In this document: positions 1 to 9,515 of the stretch, in pieces
Layout: each line of letters begins with the position of its first letter
How positions within the stretch are numbered: the first letter of the stretch is position 1
Origin: Saccharomyces uvarum
Taxonomy: Eukaryota; Ascomycota; Saccharomycetes; Saccharomycetales; Saccharomycetaceae
DNA: 64,000 nt
Assembly (NCBI GenBank): GCA_947243795.1
Contig: OX365929.1
Span: 372,001 to 436,000 of the forward strand
Direction of reading: 5' to 3'
Program-made: the position numbers and the translations under genes
The notes under the pieces: generated by a model
The model's database searches: none
What the model saw: the letters and a program-made list of their open reading frames with translations, nothing else
Told to the model about the DNA's origin: nothing

Positions 1-1202
1 TATCGGCCCTGTTTATGGTGGGAGGTGGTCATTTTGCAGGAGCAATTGTTTCTCATCATAGACTCAATGTTAAGGGAAATGCTCACAAAAAGAACGAAAC
101 ATTGATCGAGCAGGGAGTTAATTTATTGGAGCACAAGACGTTCCATAGATATACTACCAGAAGGAAACAGGGTGGCTCTCAATCAGCGATGGACAATGCG
201 AAAGGTAAAGCCAACTCAGCAGGTTCCGCACTTCGGAGGTATAACGAAACCGCACTAAGAACAGATATACAAGGCGTGTTGAAGGACTGGGAACCCTATT
301 TGTCAAAATGTGAGAACATTTTTATTCGTGCTCGTAATGTTAGTGATAGAAAAATATTTACTGATAATACCATCTTGAATAAAGACGATGAAAGGATAAA
401 AGGTTTTCCTTTTACCACGAGCAGACCCACAGTATTAGAGCTGAAGAAAGCATGGTGCGAACTTTGCTACTTGAAAATTATACCTAGACCCGAACCTTTG
501 ATAATAAAGCAGACTGTACAAAAGTCAGAAACATCGAGTAAAAAAGATGGTACCGAAGAAAAGCAAGAGCTTTCTCCTGAAGAAAAGCAAACAGAAGAAA
601 TAGTTTCTTTGATAAAGAAAGGAAGAGCACCTCTATTGGTTGCTTTTCTAAAGAAAAACAAACTTGACGGGAGATTCCAGCTCAAGCCTGAAACCAAATA
701 CTCCTTAGCCCCGACGATGTTGCATTACGCATCACAACAGGGCATGAAACAAATGGTGATTATTTTAATTACAAATTTAAAGTGTGATCCTACGATCAAG
801 AATAGATTGGGAAGAACTCCTTGGGATTTGACTAGGGATGATGACGTGAGACACGCTTTCCAAATTGCAAGACACACTTTAGGTGAGTCCTTCGCCAATT
901 GGGACGAATCACATATTAGCGAACCATTAAGTAGAGAACAGGTTAATGAGCTCAATGAATTGAGGCAGTCGGCGGAAAATGAACGAACTGAAAACATGAT
1001 CAAAGCGGAATTAGAGGCTGCCAAGGAGAGACACAGATCTGCTAAAGATATAGAAAGAGGACCAGGTAAAATGTTTCCTAATATACCATCAGTTCAACAA
1101 CAAAATCTGAATTCTTTAACAGATGAACAGAGACGTAGATTGATGAGGGAACAAAGGGCTAGAGCCGCAGAGGAGAGAATGAAAAGAAGTTTTAATAAAT
1201 AG
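1..1202 (+). CDS. VMS1: Vms1 peptidyl-tRNA hydrolase/nuclease, 3' part only (cut by window edge)
   Basis: The reading frame is open from base 3, so the 5' part (roughly 230 codons, with the zinc finger) lies outside. Vms1/ANKZF1 proteins act in ribosome quality control: they release stalled nascent chains from 60S subunits by cutting the peptidyl-tRNA, and they recruit Cdc48. Seen here: the end of the VLRF1 catalytic domain with a GGSQS loop whose Gln codon is at 180-182 (the family's catalytic Gln), an ankyrin-repeat region at about 710-860, a charged coiled coil, and a C-terminal VIM Cdc48-binding motif fitting R-x5-AA-x2-R (REQRARAAEER). It is convergent with TPI1. Assignment is firm. Confidence 0.95.
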   Translation, partial: SALFMVGGGHFAGAIVSHHRLNVKGNAHKKNETLIEQGVNLLEHKTFHRYTTRRKQGGSQSAMDNAKGKANSAGSALRRYNETALRTDIQGVLKDWEPYLSKCENIFIRARNVSDRKIFTDNTILNKDDERIKGFPFTTSRPTVLELKKAWCELCYLKIIPRPEPLIIKQTVQKSETSSKKDGTEEKQELSPEEKQTEEIVSLIKKGRAPLLVAFLKKNKLDGRFQLKPETKYSLAPTMLHYASQQGMKQMVIILITNLKCDPTIKNRLGRTPWDLTRDDDVRHAFQIARHTLGESFANWDESHISEPLSREQVNELNELRQSAENERTENMIKAELEAAKERHRSAKDIERGPGKMFPNIPSVQQQNLNSLTDEQRRRLMREQRARAAEERMKRSFNK

Positions 1203-1739
1203 TTCCTTTTTTCGTCTTCCGAAGCATTTCTTTATTCATAGACGGCTATAGCGGCACCTAAATACTCATAAATAGGAAGAAATTTATATTATAATGTATT
1301 GAAATCTCATTTTTTGATGAATAAATGCTTTCTCCTTTTAGCTCCGTTTTAGTTTCATGTCACTTTATTTTTTTTACGAAAAGCTATCTTTAACAGAATA
1401 AAAACCACAAAAAACTTAAGTTGTACTTACGTGGAAAAAACATAAAATACCATCCTATATATTTTCATTCACGTCTTCATCTAAAACTAAGATCAACCAT
1501 AAATATTATTAGTTATTCTTTGATATTGTCAACTGGCTCAAGGTTCTTATTTTTGAAAATCGCCAGGTATATATGTTGATATTTTCGAGTCATCTTGTGG
1601 AACTAGCTTTCACGAAATTCAATCAAAGGAGAAAAAATGAGTTAGTTCAAAAAAATTTTCCATAGTCATCAATTTATTTTACATAACACTAGATATAAAG
1701 AAAGGAAGGTAATATTCTTATATAATAATTTTATTAAAC
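1203..1739. other. Convergent intergenic region with a candidate replication-origin core
   Basis: This 537-bp AT-rich gap lies between the 3' ends of VMS1 and TPI1 and contains no supported gene. At 1437-1447 the minus strand reads TTTTATGTTTT, a full 11/11 match to the ARS core consensus WTTTAYRTTTW. Convergent intergenic spacers are common sites of yeast origins. I recall an S. cerevisiae origin near the equivalent place, but that is memory, not evidence from this sequence. Confidence 0.35.
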
Positions 1740-2486
1740 TTAGTTTCTAGAGTTGATGATATCAACAAATTCTGGCTTCAAAGAAGCACCACCGACCAAG
1801 AAACCATCGACATCAGCCTTGTTCTTGAAGGTAACAGCGTTGCTACCGTTAGCGGAACCACCGTATAGGATTCTCAATTCACTGGCAGTCTTGTCACCCA
1901 ACTTGGAAGCCAAGAACTTTCTGATGGAAGCGTGAATGTCTTGAGCATCTTCTGGAGTAGCAGCCAAACCGGAACCGATAGCCCAGACTGGTTCGTAAGC
2001 GACAACAACGTTGGTCCAGTCCTTAACTTCGTCCAAGACAGCGTTCAATTGTCTTTCAACAACGTCCAAAGTCTTACCGGCCTTCTTTTCTTCCAAAGTT
2101 TCACCGATACACAAGATGACACCAACACCTTCACCCAAAGCGAACTTGGTCTTTTCAGCGACGAACTTGTCATCTTCGTGGAAGTAAGATCTTCTTTCAG
2201 AGTGACCTAGAACAACCCACTTGGCACCAACATCCTTGATTTGTTCAACGGAGTTTTCACCAGTGTAAGCACCGGAAGCCTTCAAGTAGGCGTTTTGGGC
2301 ACCGACAGTGACTTGTGGCTTCTTAACCAAAGAGACAGAGTAGTCCAAGTAGATAGCTGGAGGACAGATAACAACTTCGACGTTTTCTGGGATAGAAGCA
2401 GTGTTCAATCTTTCAACAATTTCCTTAATGGATTGTTTGGAACCGTTTAATTTAAAGTTACCACCGACAAAGAAAGTTCTAGCCAT
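1740..2486 (-). CDS. TPI1: Triosephosphate isomerase
   Basis: Interconverts dihydroxyacetone phosphate and glyceraldehyde-3-phosphate in cytosolic glycolysis. It is 248 residues, the normal family length, and forms one TIM barrel. Visible catalytic residues are Asn10 and Lys12 (GGNFKLN), the His of LGHSERR near residue 95 and the Glu of AYEPVWAIG near 165. The phosphate-binding GGSAN and GG loops are at the C-terminus. Codon use is strongly biased (TCC, GGT, AAG), as in very highly expressed yeast genes. I count about ten substitutions against the S. cerevisiae protein as I remember it (for example PPAIYLD and AIGSGLA), which is one reason for inferring a sister species. Confidence 0.99.
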   Translation of the reverse strand: MARTFFVGGNFKLNGSKQSIKEIVERLNTASIPENVEVVICPPAIYLDYSVSLVKKPQVTVGAQNAYLKASGAYTGENSVEQIKDVGAKWVVLGHSERRSYFHEDDKFVAEKTKFALGEGVGVILCIGETLEEKKAGKTLDVVERQLNAVLDEVKDWTNVVVAYEPVWAIGSGLAATPEDAQDIHASIRKFLASKLGDKTASELRILYGGSANGSNAVTFKNKADVDGFLVGGASLKPEFVDIINSRN

Positions 2487-2641
2487 TTTTAGTGTATATG
2501 TATGTGTATGTGTAGTTAGGGATTTAAAATAGGAATAAAAGAAAAGAAAATTAAGAAAGGAATTAATTTATGAAAGAAATGGTAAGAGTCTAGAAAAACT
2601 AAAGTCATGTAGGTTTGTTAAAATCTTGAATTATGCTGCCC

Positions 2642-2874
2642 TTTATATTCTCTGTTACAGAAGCCGAGGCAAAAGGCATATAGACTCCTTTGCATGTAGT
2701 TACGTAGCAAACCACCTGTCAGTTTCAACCAGGGTGGCATCCGAGAGAATTGTGTGATTGCTTTATGAAGCTCGGATAATCTCACATGTTACTGAAAAAA
2801 AAAACTGGATGCCGAAACAGAGGTGTCCAGATGTGGCATTATTAGAGGAAGCCGAATATATATGGTGCGGGTAA
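2642..2874 (-). promoter_or_regulatory. TPI1 promoter: Reb1 site, Gcr1-type boxes and TATA
   Basis: Reading toward TPI1 on the minus strand: a Reb1 core CGGGTAA at 2868-2874 (written on the plus strand), then CTTCC at 2847-2851 (Gcr1 core), a GACACC stretch near 2824-2829 where a Rap1 site would be expected but is degenerate, then a CATCC Gcr1-like box near 2806, and TATAAA at 2642-2647, about 156 bp before the ATG. The order Reb1-Gcr1-(Rap1)-Gcr1 agrees with the TPI1 activating region described for S. cerevisiae. The Rap1 element is the weak point. Confidence 0.6.
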
Positions 2875-3078
2875 CACAACCGATCTTAAGAACCGATAGA
2901 CAGCACCTTGAAATGGCAATTGATGAATAGAATGATGCTACAAAAGGGTATAAATGCGGTAGACTTTTCGAAGATGTAAATCCTACAGCTGCAGCCGACA
3001 TGTAAGGTCAGTTCGAGCTAAAAAAAGAAACAACAACAATTTCGTGAATAAATAGGATATATGTATAACATTTAAATA

Positions 3079-4083
3079 TTATGTTGTGAGGTCTCCCTCG
3101 CAATCTGTCCATTTAGGTAATACTGTCTTTAAGACGTATCTGTTTATTGATTCGTCCAATTCCATTACCATTACGCTCCCATTAGGGACATTAGTGAATG
3201 ATTCAAATTCTTCATACGTCCATCTAAACCATTTCATCAGAAAAACTCTGGAGTAGATACCATGTGTGACAAGAACAACGACATCCCTGGGTCTTCTCTC
3301 TTGTCGGTCATGGAAGTGTCGGAATAAAGTCTCTTGAAAACTGGCTACTCTGTCATATACGTCTGCTGCGCTTTCTCCATGAGGGAACCTGAAAAAGAAA
3401 TGTCCGTACGTGGATCTCTTCTTCATGACGTCTTGCATGCTATTGATTTTTTGGAAGTTACCAAAATCTTGTTCCCTTATTCTTGGTTCATCCTTAACCC
3501 GGTATTGCAAGTAACATTTACCGGGCTCTCCTTCACAAATATTATCTTGATTGTTTTCATAAACCCCACCGCTGTTATTGATTCCTCTGGGCCAAAATGC
3601 ATGCTTCTGTTTACCGCAGGGGTCATACCTCATATCTTCACAAATATGCACACCACTATTCAGCTCATTATATTCATCAATAACGTCCAAAATACCTTTC
3701 AAAGTTTCCCTTGCCCTTCTGTAAGGTGATGTGTAGAAAACCACGTTCATGTCCTTCTCTTTGCTTATTCTGTTATAGTCCTTTAAAGGTAGAGTTCTCC
3801 TACTACTTTCATCCCCAATATATTTTTTAGCCAGATTTTCCACTAAATTATGGTCATCTACGTTTAAAACACGAAGTAAGTCAATACCGGCTTGCCTAGC
3901 TTGAATTTGACCTGTTTTAGTTAAAGAGATCAGGTGATTAGGGATATAACCGTTTACCTCTTTGTTTTTATTCGACTCACTTTCGCCGTGCCTTACTAGC
4001 ACAATTAATCTAGGCCTAGCATTTCTAAAAGGACCTTCGCCGCCAGCAACATCTTCACTGACATGAACATCCTTGTCACACAT
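3079..4083 (-). CDS. DET1: Histidine-phosphatase (phosphoglycerate mutase-like) protein Det1
   Basis: A 334-residue member of the histidine phosphatase superfamily. The phosphohistidine motif LVRHGESESN lies near residues 29-38. The conserved second basic region is YTSPYRRARET, the internal FPHGES motif follows, and the second catalytic His is in LVTHGIY. In S. cerevisiae this gene is linked to sterol movement between ER and plasma membrane; its substrate is not clear to me. There is no signal peptide or membrane segment, so it should be soluble. It is tail-to-head with TPI1 and shares a 592-bp gap in which the TPI1 promoter sits. Confidence 0.93.
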   Translation of the reverse strand: MCDKDVHVSEDVAGGEGPFRNARPRLIVLVRHGESESNKNKEVNGYIPNHLISLTKTGQIQARQAGIDLLRVLNVDDHNLVENLAKKYIGDESSRRTLPLKDYNRISKEKDMNVVFYTSPYRRARETLKGILDVIDEYNELNSGVHICEDMRYDPCGKQKHAFWPRGINNSGGVYENNQDNICEGEPGKCYLQYRVKDEPRIREQDFGNFQKINSMQDVMKKRSTYGHFFFRFPHGESAADVYDRVASFQETLFRHFHDRQERRPRDVVVLVTHGIYSRVFLMKWFRWTYEEFESFTNVPNGSVMVMELDESINRYVLKTVLPKWTDCEGDLTT

Positions 4084-4559
4084 TTCTTACACTAATATTT
4101 TTCAGTTGCTCGAATGCAATGCAGTAGTATGACTTTCACATGACAAAGTATACATATAACTAGCAACTAATGAGGTTGAGAGCTTTTTTTTTTCCATGTC
4201 TCGGGCCATGTAAGGTATCGGTTAGATGTGAAAAAGTAAACATTTAACCGCGCCAAGTAACCTATATAACACAGTTCATTATCCTATTAGAACAGAGTTA
4301 TGATATGATGGGGGATTAATCTAGGTAAACTATATATCTATATATATATGTATACACATATATGCAACTAATAATAATATGTAGACGAAATGAAATGAGA
4401 AGGAAGTCAATAGCAATAAAGTGGTAATGGTTTATCTCAGCAAAAGAGTTATGAGAAAGCCTTTTTATTAATAGCTTCTTTATTTAGACTTGTCATGAAA
4501 ACAACCTCAAATTTAAATTGTCTCACCAATGATACCTGATGCACTCTTTATTATTTTTC
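4084..4559. other. Intergenic: DET1 promoter and DBF4 3' region
   Basis: This 476-bp stretch has no supported gene. It carries an AT dinucleotide-rich tract at about 4330-4370, which could serve as a TATA or nucleosome-poor element for DET1 or as a DBF4 polyadenylation efficiency signal. I see nothing else distinctive. Confidence 0.4.
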
Positions 4560-6677
4560 TTAGATTTGAAATCTTAGATTTTCAATTAAAGAGTCAATGG
4601 CCTCAAAGTTCAAATCATTTTCAGCAAAAGACAAATGCTTCTCAGATACAATGTGCTGTTCTAAAGATTCGTATTTAACACGACAATTTTCACAGTATCC
4701 TGAATTTTTTATTGTTTCTTTCTTCACTGGCTGTGTTGTTGTGTTTAGACTTGGATGTAACGTGGTGTGGGTGGAAGTTGTGGTTTTCTTCGATGCTGTT
4801 ATAGATTCGGTGGTTATTATCTTGACGTCATTACTGAATTTTAGATTCGTGGATGCAGACTTTACAAGTTTCTTTGGGAGGTCCAGTGCTTTGATATTGG
4901 TTTCCGTATGTGTGGAATTATCTTTGATCATCGTTTGCGAACGAATCTCATCTTTTTGTAATACATCTACATTGGACTTATGCTTAGTTTCCTTGGCCGT
5001 TTCTGGTGTTGTTGTTGTTGCAGCGGTAATGCTGTTGTTATAGTTGCTATTTGTTTGCTTTACGCCTAACTTCCTATCAACCATTAATCTACTCAATGAC
5101 TTCATGTTTTTACTCATGACACTCGCCCTTGTTGGACCTAGACCATTGCCAAAAGAGGTTGCTACGTCGTTAGATTGGTGAACACCACTCGCTTTGATTT
5201 CAAACGCTTGACGTGATTGTTTTTTAAAAGTACATAGATCATCCGGTACTTCTTCAGTTTCTTGCCTTGTAAAAGTGGCTAGTACTGGATGGTTTAGCTT
5301 TGGTGTAGCAACTGGCTGTTTCCGTTGAAGGATCTTCTTGGATTCTTCCTCAATGAGTTGTTTATTTTCCTCTTCCTCTTCGAGCGAATGCTTCCCGTCT
5401 TCAATCTCCTTTATGGATATGCTATCTTTATTGATGATTTTGCTATCATTGTGATCATGGACATCTTGAATAGCGTCGTCATCCGGCTTCTTCAATTCAC
5501 CCTTCTCAAAACTTTTTGCCTTTTCTTGCATCCATTTTTTGAAACTTTTAGTGGAATCGTTACACATATGAGGAATAAATACCAAGTTTTTCGTTTGATC
5601 GTTAACTGACGACGTATTCATAAAAGTGTCAGCATGATACTGGAATAAGGCACGGAGTTGTAATGCATATTTTTTGTTTGCCTTATCTCTCGAGTATCTT
5701 TTTGCGACGCGCTTATAAGAATTTTCGTCATAGTTTCTATCACCTATAAAGGGACATCTTCCAAATGAGCCCAGTTTCAGAATGGGGTAAGGCAAGTCGT
5801 CCAAGTTCGCCAACTCTTGAGGTTTCCACTCTAAAGTTATTATGGGGGCCCAAGTTTGCCACAGGTCATAAAGATAAACATGAGGATATTTGAAATAGTG
5901 TATGTCGTCTCTTTTGGTTCTGGGGTCCCTATCGGTGGGGCCGTATAACTTTTCGTTGTGTAAAAGGTTGGACAACGTGGGTGTAGCCAACGAAGCAGAT
6001 TTTGCTTTACTTAAATGATCTAAATCCACATCGAGATTTTTCAAGAATCTAGCAGCTTTTTCGTAACTCCAAACTTTCATATAATTTTTCTTGGCTCTGG
6101 ATAAGATGTCCGTATCCTTTAGTAGGTATATGTTTTCAACGGACCTTCTTGTTATTACTATTGTCACGGTAGTGTCGAAGAACTGAGTGATTTGTGCGCC
6201 CAATGAAAGAAACCCTCTTTTCAATAGGTCTTTACGCTTGTCCATCTTAGACTTATTGTACGTATTCATCTCCACATCATCAGTAATGTCGAAATAGATA
6301 CGAGAGTCTCTTTTCATGATCTTTTTCCAGTTGGTTTGCCATTCCAGTAATTCCTTAGGTGTGACCCTTGGTTCGACGTTTTTCAAGCCTGTGCCCTTGC
6401 TCACCTGAACGGCGCCTTCAATGGACCTGGCCCTTTCTAGCTTAGCCTTTTTCTTTTCGTGTAAGTGCTGTTGTTGTTGTTGGAGCTCGAGGCGCTCAAG
6501 GGACCTTTTCTTCGGGAAGGATTCATTAGTGTTGTTGTTGCCATTGTTATCGTTAGAAAGCGCGTTCAAATGGGCCGTTGCCGTTGCTGTTGATACAGGA
6601 ATGCCATTGTTATGTTTCAGGTTCGTGTCCGTTTCCTTCAATGGAGACCTAATCAACATCTTTGTTGGTGATACCAT
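4560..6677 (-). CDS. DBF4: Dbf4, activating subunit of the Cdc7 (DDK) replication kinase
   Basis: Regulatory partner of Cdc7; the complex phosphorylates Mcm2-7 to fire origins in S phase. It is 705 residues. Features in order: an RxxL destruction-box candidate at residues 10-13 (RSPL), a second at 62-65 (RLEL) next to a Q tract, the conserved N/BRCT-like block at about 115-225, motif M at about 260-310, a long Ser/Thr/Asn-rich poorly ordered stretch, and the C-terminal motif-C zinc finger with C662, C665, H675 and H681. Length and motifs agree with the S. cerevisiae protein. The gene lies on the minus strand, downstream of CDC34. Confidence 0.97.
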   Translation of the reverse strand: MVSPTKMLIRSPLKETDTNLKHNNGIPVSTATATAHLNALSNDNNGNNNTNESFPKKRSLERLELQQQQQHLHEKKKAKLERARSIEGAVQVSKGTGLKNVEPRVTPKELLEWQTNWKKIMKRDSRIYFDITDDVEMNTYNKSKMDKRKDLLKRGFLSLGAQITQFFDTTVTIVITRRSVENIYLLKDTDILSRAKKNYMKVWSYEKAARFLKNLDVDLDHLSKAKSASLATPTLSNLLHNEKLYGPTDRDPRTKRDDIHYFKYPHVYLYDLWQTWAPIITLEWKPQELANLDDLPYPILKLGSFGRCPFIGDRNYDENSYKRVAKRYSRDKANKKYALQLRALFQYHADTFMNTSSVNDQTKNLVFIPHMCNDSTKSFKKWMQEKAKSFEKGELKKPDDDAIQDVHDHNDSKIINKDSISIKEIEDGKHSLEEEEENKQLIEEESKKILQRKQPVATPKLNHPVLATFTRQETEEVPDDLCTFKKQSRQAFEIKASGVHQSNDVATSFGNGLGPTRASVMSKNMKSLSRLMVDRKLGVKQTNSNYNNSITAATTTTPETAKETKHKSNVDVLQKDEIRSQTMIKDNSTHTETNIKALDLPKKLVKSASTNLKFSNDVKIITTESITASKKTTTSTHTTLHPSLNTTTQPVKKETIKNSGYCENCRVKYESLEQHIVSEKHLSFAENDLNFEAIDSLIENLRFQI

Positions 6678-7497
6678 ATTCTCTCTGGATCTGTATATGA
6701 ATCAAAGTTGAAATGCCAAAACAACGTTCAGATTCGAACTTTGGGTGATTTGATGATAGTCCAACAAGCAAATACGGATTTGAAGGGAGCTATACTTGAT
6801 TGAATATAGGCTATATATTTTAACAATATTTTTTTCCGTAGCCTGAGCTGCTGCTATTACTACTATTTTTTTATTTTTATTTTTTCGTTTTCGCAAAGAT
6901 CGACTGAGACGCGTTTTGAGAAATGAAAATGCCTTTATTACTTCATTGCGGGTAAATGACAAAAAAAAATTAGGCGTTAGCCAAGGGCCGATAAGGATAT
7001 AAAGGTAATAAGGTAATGAAGAATTAGATGCAAAGAGATATAGATGTATACATATATGTATAAAGATATATATATATTCAAAAAAGTACAGTAACTTAGG
7101 AACTATGAAAAGGATGAATTTGGCGTTTTATAATTTTCTTTCTTCTTTTGAAAACTTTCTTAATATACACATTAATGATTTGTAAGGTAACGTAAGGTGA
7201 TTTAGTAGTGTAAACTCTTTTTTTTTTTTTTTTGAACTCTTGTCGTCCTCTCCTCCTTTGGCATGATGCGAGAGGCATTATGTGATGACCAATTATTTCA
7301 TCTTTTTTTTCTTTTTAGTGGAGGTTTTGTTATATCCCTTCTTTCCTCGATGATTTGATTATAGTAGGGGAAAGATAAGATAGTGTGCTTAGTGGAAGAT
7401 GTATTACGTATGTATAGAGATAATTCATGACTTGGGAGTTCTTGCGTTTGAATATGGGTTAATGTTTTTTTGCTTGATTTTATTTTTTTCTTATTTT
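6678..7497. other. Intergenic: DBF4 promoter and CDC34 3' region
   Basis: This 820-bp gap between two minus-strand genes holds no supported gene. The DBF4-proximal part carries the MCB and Reb1 elements listed separately. The rest is AT-rich, with T and A runs (for example the T15 run near 7220-7234) and a TATATATATA stretch near 7068-7077 that probably belongs to CDC34 transcript termination. Confidence 0.5.
6909..6955 (-). promoter_or_regulatory. MCB box and Reb1 site upstream of DBF4
   Basis: ACGCGT at 6909-6914 is a perfect MluI cell-cycle box (MBF site), about 232 bp before the DBF4 ATG. CGGGTAA at 6949-6955 is a Reb1 core. MCB elements drive late-G1 transcription of replication genes, which fits Dbf4's role. 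The sites are exact; their use is inferred from location. Confidence 0.65.
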
Positions 7498-8391
7498 TTA
7501 TATTTTCTTTGAAACTCTTTCTACATCTTCTACGTCTTCGCTTTCATCCTCAGCCTTGTGAGGTTGTTTCCTATCCATGACACTGTCGTTATCTATACTG
7601 TCTTCATCGTCGTCGTCATCGTCTTCGAACTCGATTCTTTCATCGTCGTCATCGTCGTCATTGTAATTATAGACGTCGTCATCGTCGAATGGGATATGAC
7701 TGTTTCCGTCATCGCCATCGTAGTCGTCGTCCTGTAAAATGGCAGACCCGTTTTCGTCATCATCCAAATCACTATCGTACCAGAAATTATCCGCCATATC
7801 CTTATTTGATTCTGGCTCATCTAGTTTACTTTGGGATATGTAAGCTGATTCGGAAGTGGGCATTATGAAACCTTTAGGGATATCTTGCTTCGATCTCTCC
7901 ACCTCCATTTTCACTCTTTGCTTGTACTGTTCAGGGTTCTTCCTATAGTCGACAGCAGCGTCGACGTTGGCAGGCGAGTTAATGTTGGGGTCTTCCAGTA
8001 GGGACACTATAGAGATCAAAACACTTTCCACGGTCTGCACGGGCGACCACGTTTCAGCATCTGGCTCGTCAGTCATAGGATCCCCGCTTTGGTGTAAGAT
8101 GGAAATACAAAGCCTACCGTCTCTGTAGACGTTCGGATGGTAGATGGCCGGGGTGAACCGAAATTGCGGTGGAGAGAAGGGAAAATCTTCCGGAAACCTC
8201 ATTTGGGCCTTGAAAAAACCGCCATGATAAATAGAGTCCTCATTTAGTACCATGACGCCTATGTTCCAAATAAAGATGTTAGAATCGTCTTCTAGCTCTA
8301 TATGGAAAGAAGGAATGGCCTTTTTGGGGTCAGTCAGTTCTCTGTATTGTCGTAACAGCAAGCTGGAAGCGGTGCTTTTGCGACTGCTCAT
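7498..8391 (-). CDS. CDC34: Cdc34, ubiquitin-conjugating enzyme (E2) of SCF ligases
   Basis: E2 enzyme that works with SCF ubiquitin ligases, for example in destruction of Sic1 at G1/S. It is 297 residues. The UBC fold covers about residues 8-170 with the HPN motif (HPNVYRDGRLC) and catalytic Cys95. The 12-13-residue acidic loop typical of Cdc34 follows the Cys (SGDPMTDEPDAETW). The long C-terminal tail (about 200-297) is extremely Asp/Glu-rich, as in the family, where it contacts the SCF basic canyon. The ATG at 8391 gives the expected start MSSRKSTASS. Confidence 0.98.
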   Translation of the reverse strand: MSSRKSTASSLLLRQYRELTDPKKAIPSFHIELEDDSNIFIWNIGVMVLNEDSIYHGGFFKAQMRFPEDFPFSPPQFRFTPAIYHPNVYRDGRLCISILHQSGDPMTDEPDAETWSPVQTVESVLISIVSLLEDPNINSPANVDAAVDYRKNPEQYKQRVKMEVERSKQDIPKGFIMPTSESAYISQSKLDEPESNKDMADNFWYDSDLDDDENGSAILQDDDYDGDDGNSHIPFDDDDVYNYNDDDDDDERIEFEDDDDDDEDSIDNDSVMDRKQPHKAEDESEDVEDVERVSKKI

Positions 8392-9515
8392 ATTATAGTG
8401 TATTATTCTTTTTCCTTGTTCGGTGTACGTATATATATACTAGTCGCTATAGGCCCCAATCTAATAAAGAAGGGGGGAGATAGTGGTAGGAGGTATGAAG
8501 AGAAATATTATTCGGCAGGAATTATAGACGTAAAACTTCTCTCTGTTGCTAGTAGTAGGCGTTTGTTATCTTCTTAACTTTAACTTTCTGTTCTTGTTTC
8601 TTTACAGATTCAAGAAGAAACCAAAAAAAATCAAAATCAAAAAAATCAAAAAAAAAAGAAAAGAACCGACTTTTTCCCAAACTGAGTGAGAGTAAGACAA
8701 AAAAAGAGGAGATGGAGAGAATGCGAAAAACCTTAAGGGACGAATGAGCACAAGACGATGTAGCACTTATAAAACAAGAGTGGTACATAAAGAGCGTACA
8801 TAGATCCTTACTAAAAAGCAGAAACATGGTATAGTATAAAAGCATAGCATAGTGTAACGTGTGGTGTGTGCTGTTGCGCTGAGCTCAATATCATGCTATT
8901 GCCATATCAGTCTCTCACGGTGGGATCGCATTAGTAATTGCCCGCTTTTCTTTTCTTGCGCGGTGGCCTCAGAAATAAAAAAAAAGGGTGGCGGGTCCTT
9001 TTTTCGGGTGAGGACGGGTTATGGCGCACGTGACCAGATGGGCGGCTATTTTTCTATTTTTCTATTTTTTTTACTTTTGTTCAGGTTCGTTTAGTCCGTC
9101 CCCCTGCCCCGCCTGCTCAATTTCTTCTCTTTCCGGTAATGCGTATAAAAACCGCTTCTTCGTATCCTTGAGGGAAAAAACCACAAAGTAGGGATGTATT
9201 AATTAGTAAAGACCCTAGTAGGTAATGGTGGTGGCAGGCTCTAAAAATAGCCTTTGTGCCCTGATCCGGACTCGATCAATCATATTGTTACCACAAAGAG
9301 TAATGTCTAATCATTGGGCTGAGTTTTTATAGCGTCACCTTTCACCTCGTTACGCAACCGGTCAGGACTCCTTACGAGCACACACAAACATATAAATAGC
9401 ACTCTTATTCTTGTGATTTACCGTCTTGCTCTACATACAGGGAAACAATCCGTTCGTTACATATCACAGTGTAGCACACATAACTAAAAAAGAAAGCAAG
9501 GAAAAAAACCAGAAT
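8392..9515. promoter_or_regulatory. Divergent CDC34/PST1 promoter region
   Basis: This 1.12-kb gap separates two divergent genes. Exact motifs: an A-rich tract at about 8618-8665; CACGTGAC at 9027-9034 (Cbf1/E-box type); GGGCGGCTA at 9040-9048 (Ume6 URS1-type core, reverse orientation); CTAAAAATAG at 9241-9250, a perfect Rlm1 MADS-box site; and TATAAATA at 9391-9398, about 120 bp before the PST1 ATG. PST1 is a classic target of the cell-wall-integrity factor Rlm1. No gene in the gap is supported. Confidence 0.6.

Noticed and set aside
4597-5043. 148-codon plus-strand frame inside DBF4
   Set aside because: It lies fully antisense to a conserved coding region, has a Val/Phe-rich composition mirroring the sense codons, and shows no domain.
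6702-6962. 86-codon minus-strand frame upstream of DBF4
   Set aside because: Low-complexity Lys/Asn-rich product from AT-rich promoter DNA; covers the MCB and Reb1 sites; no family features.
8861-9094. 77-codon frame in the CDC34/PST1 promoter
   Set aside because: No recognisable domain and it overlaps regulatory motifs. Likely chance.
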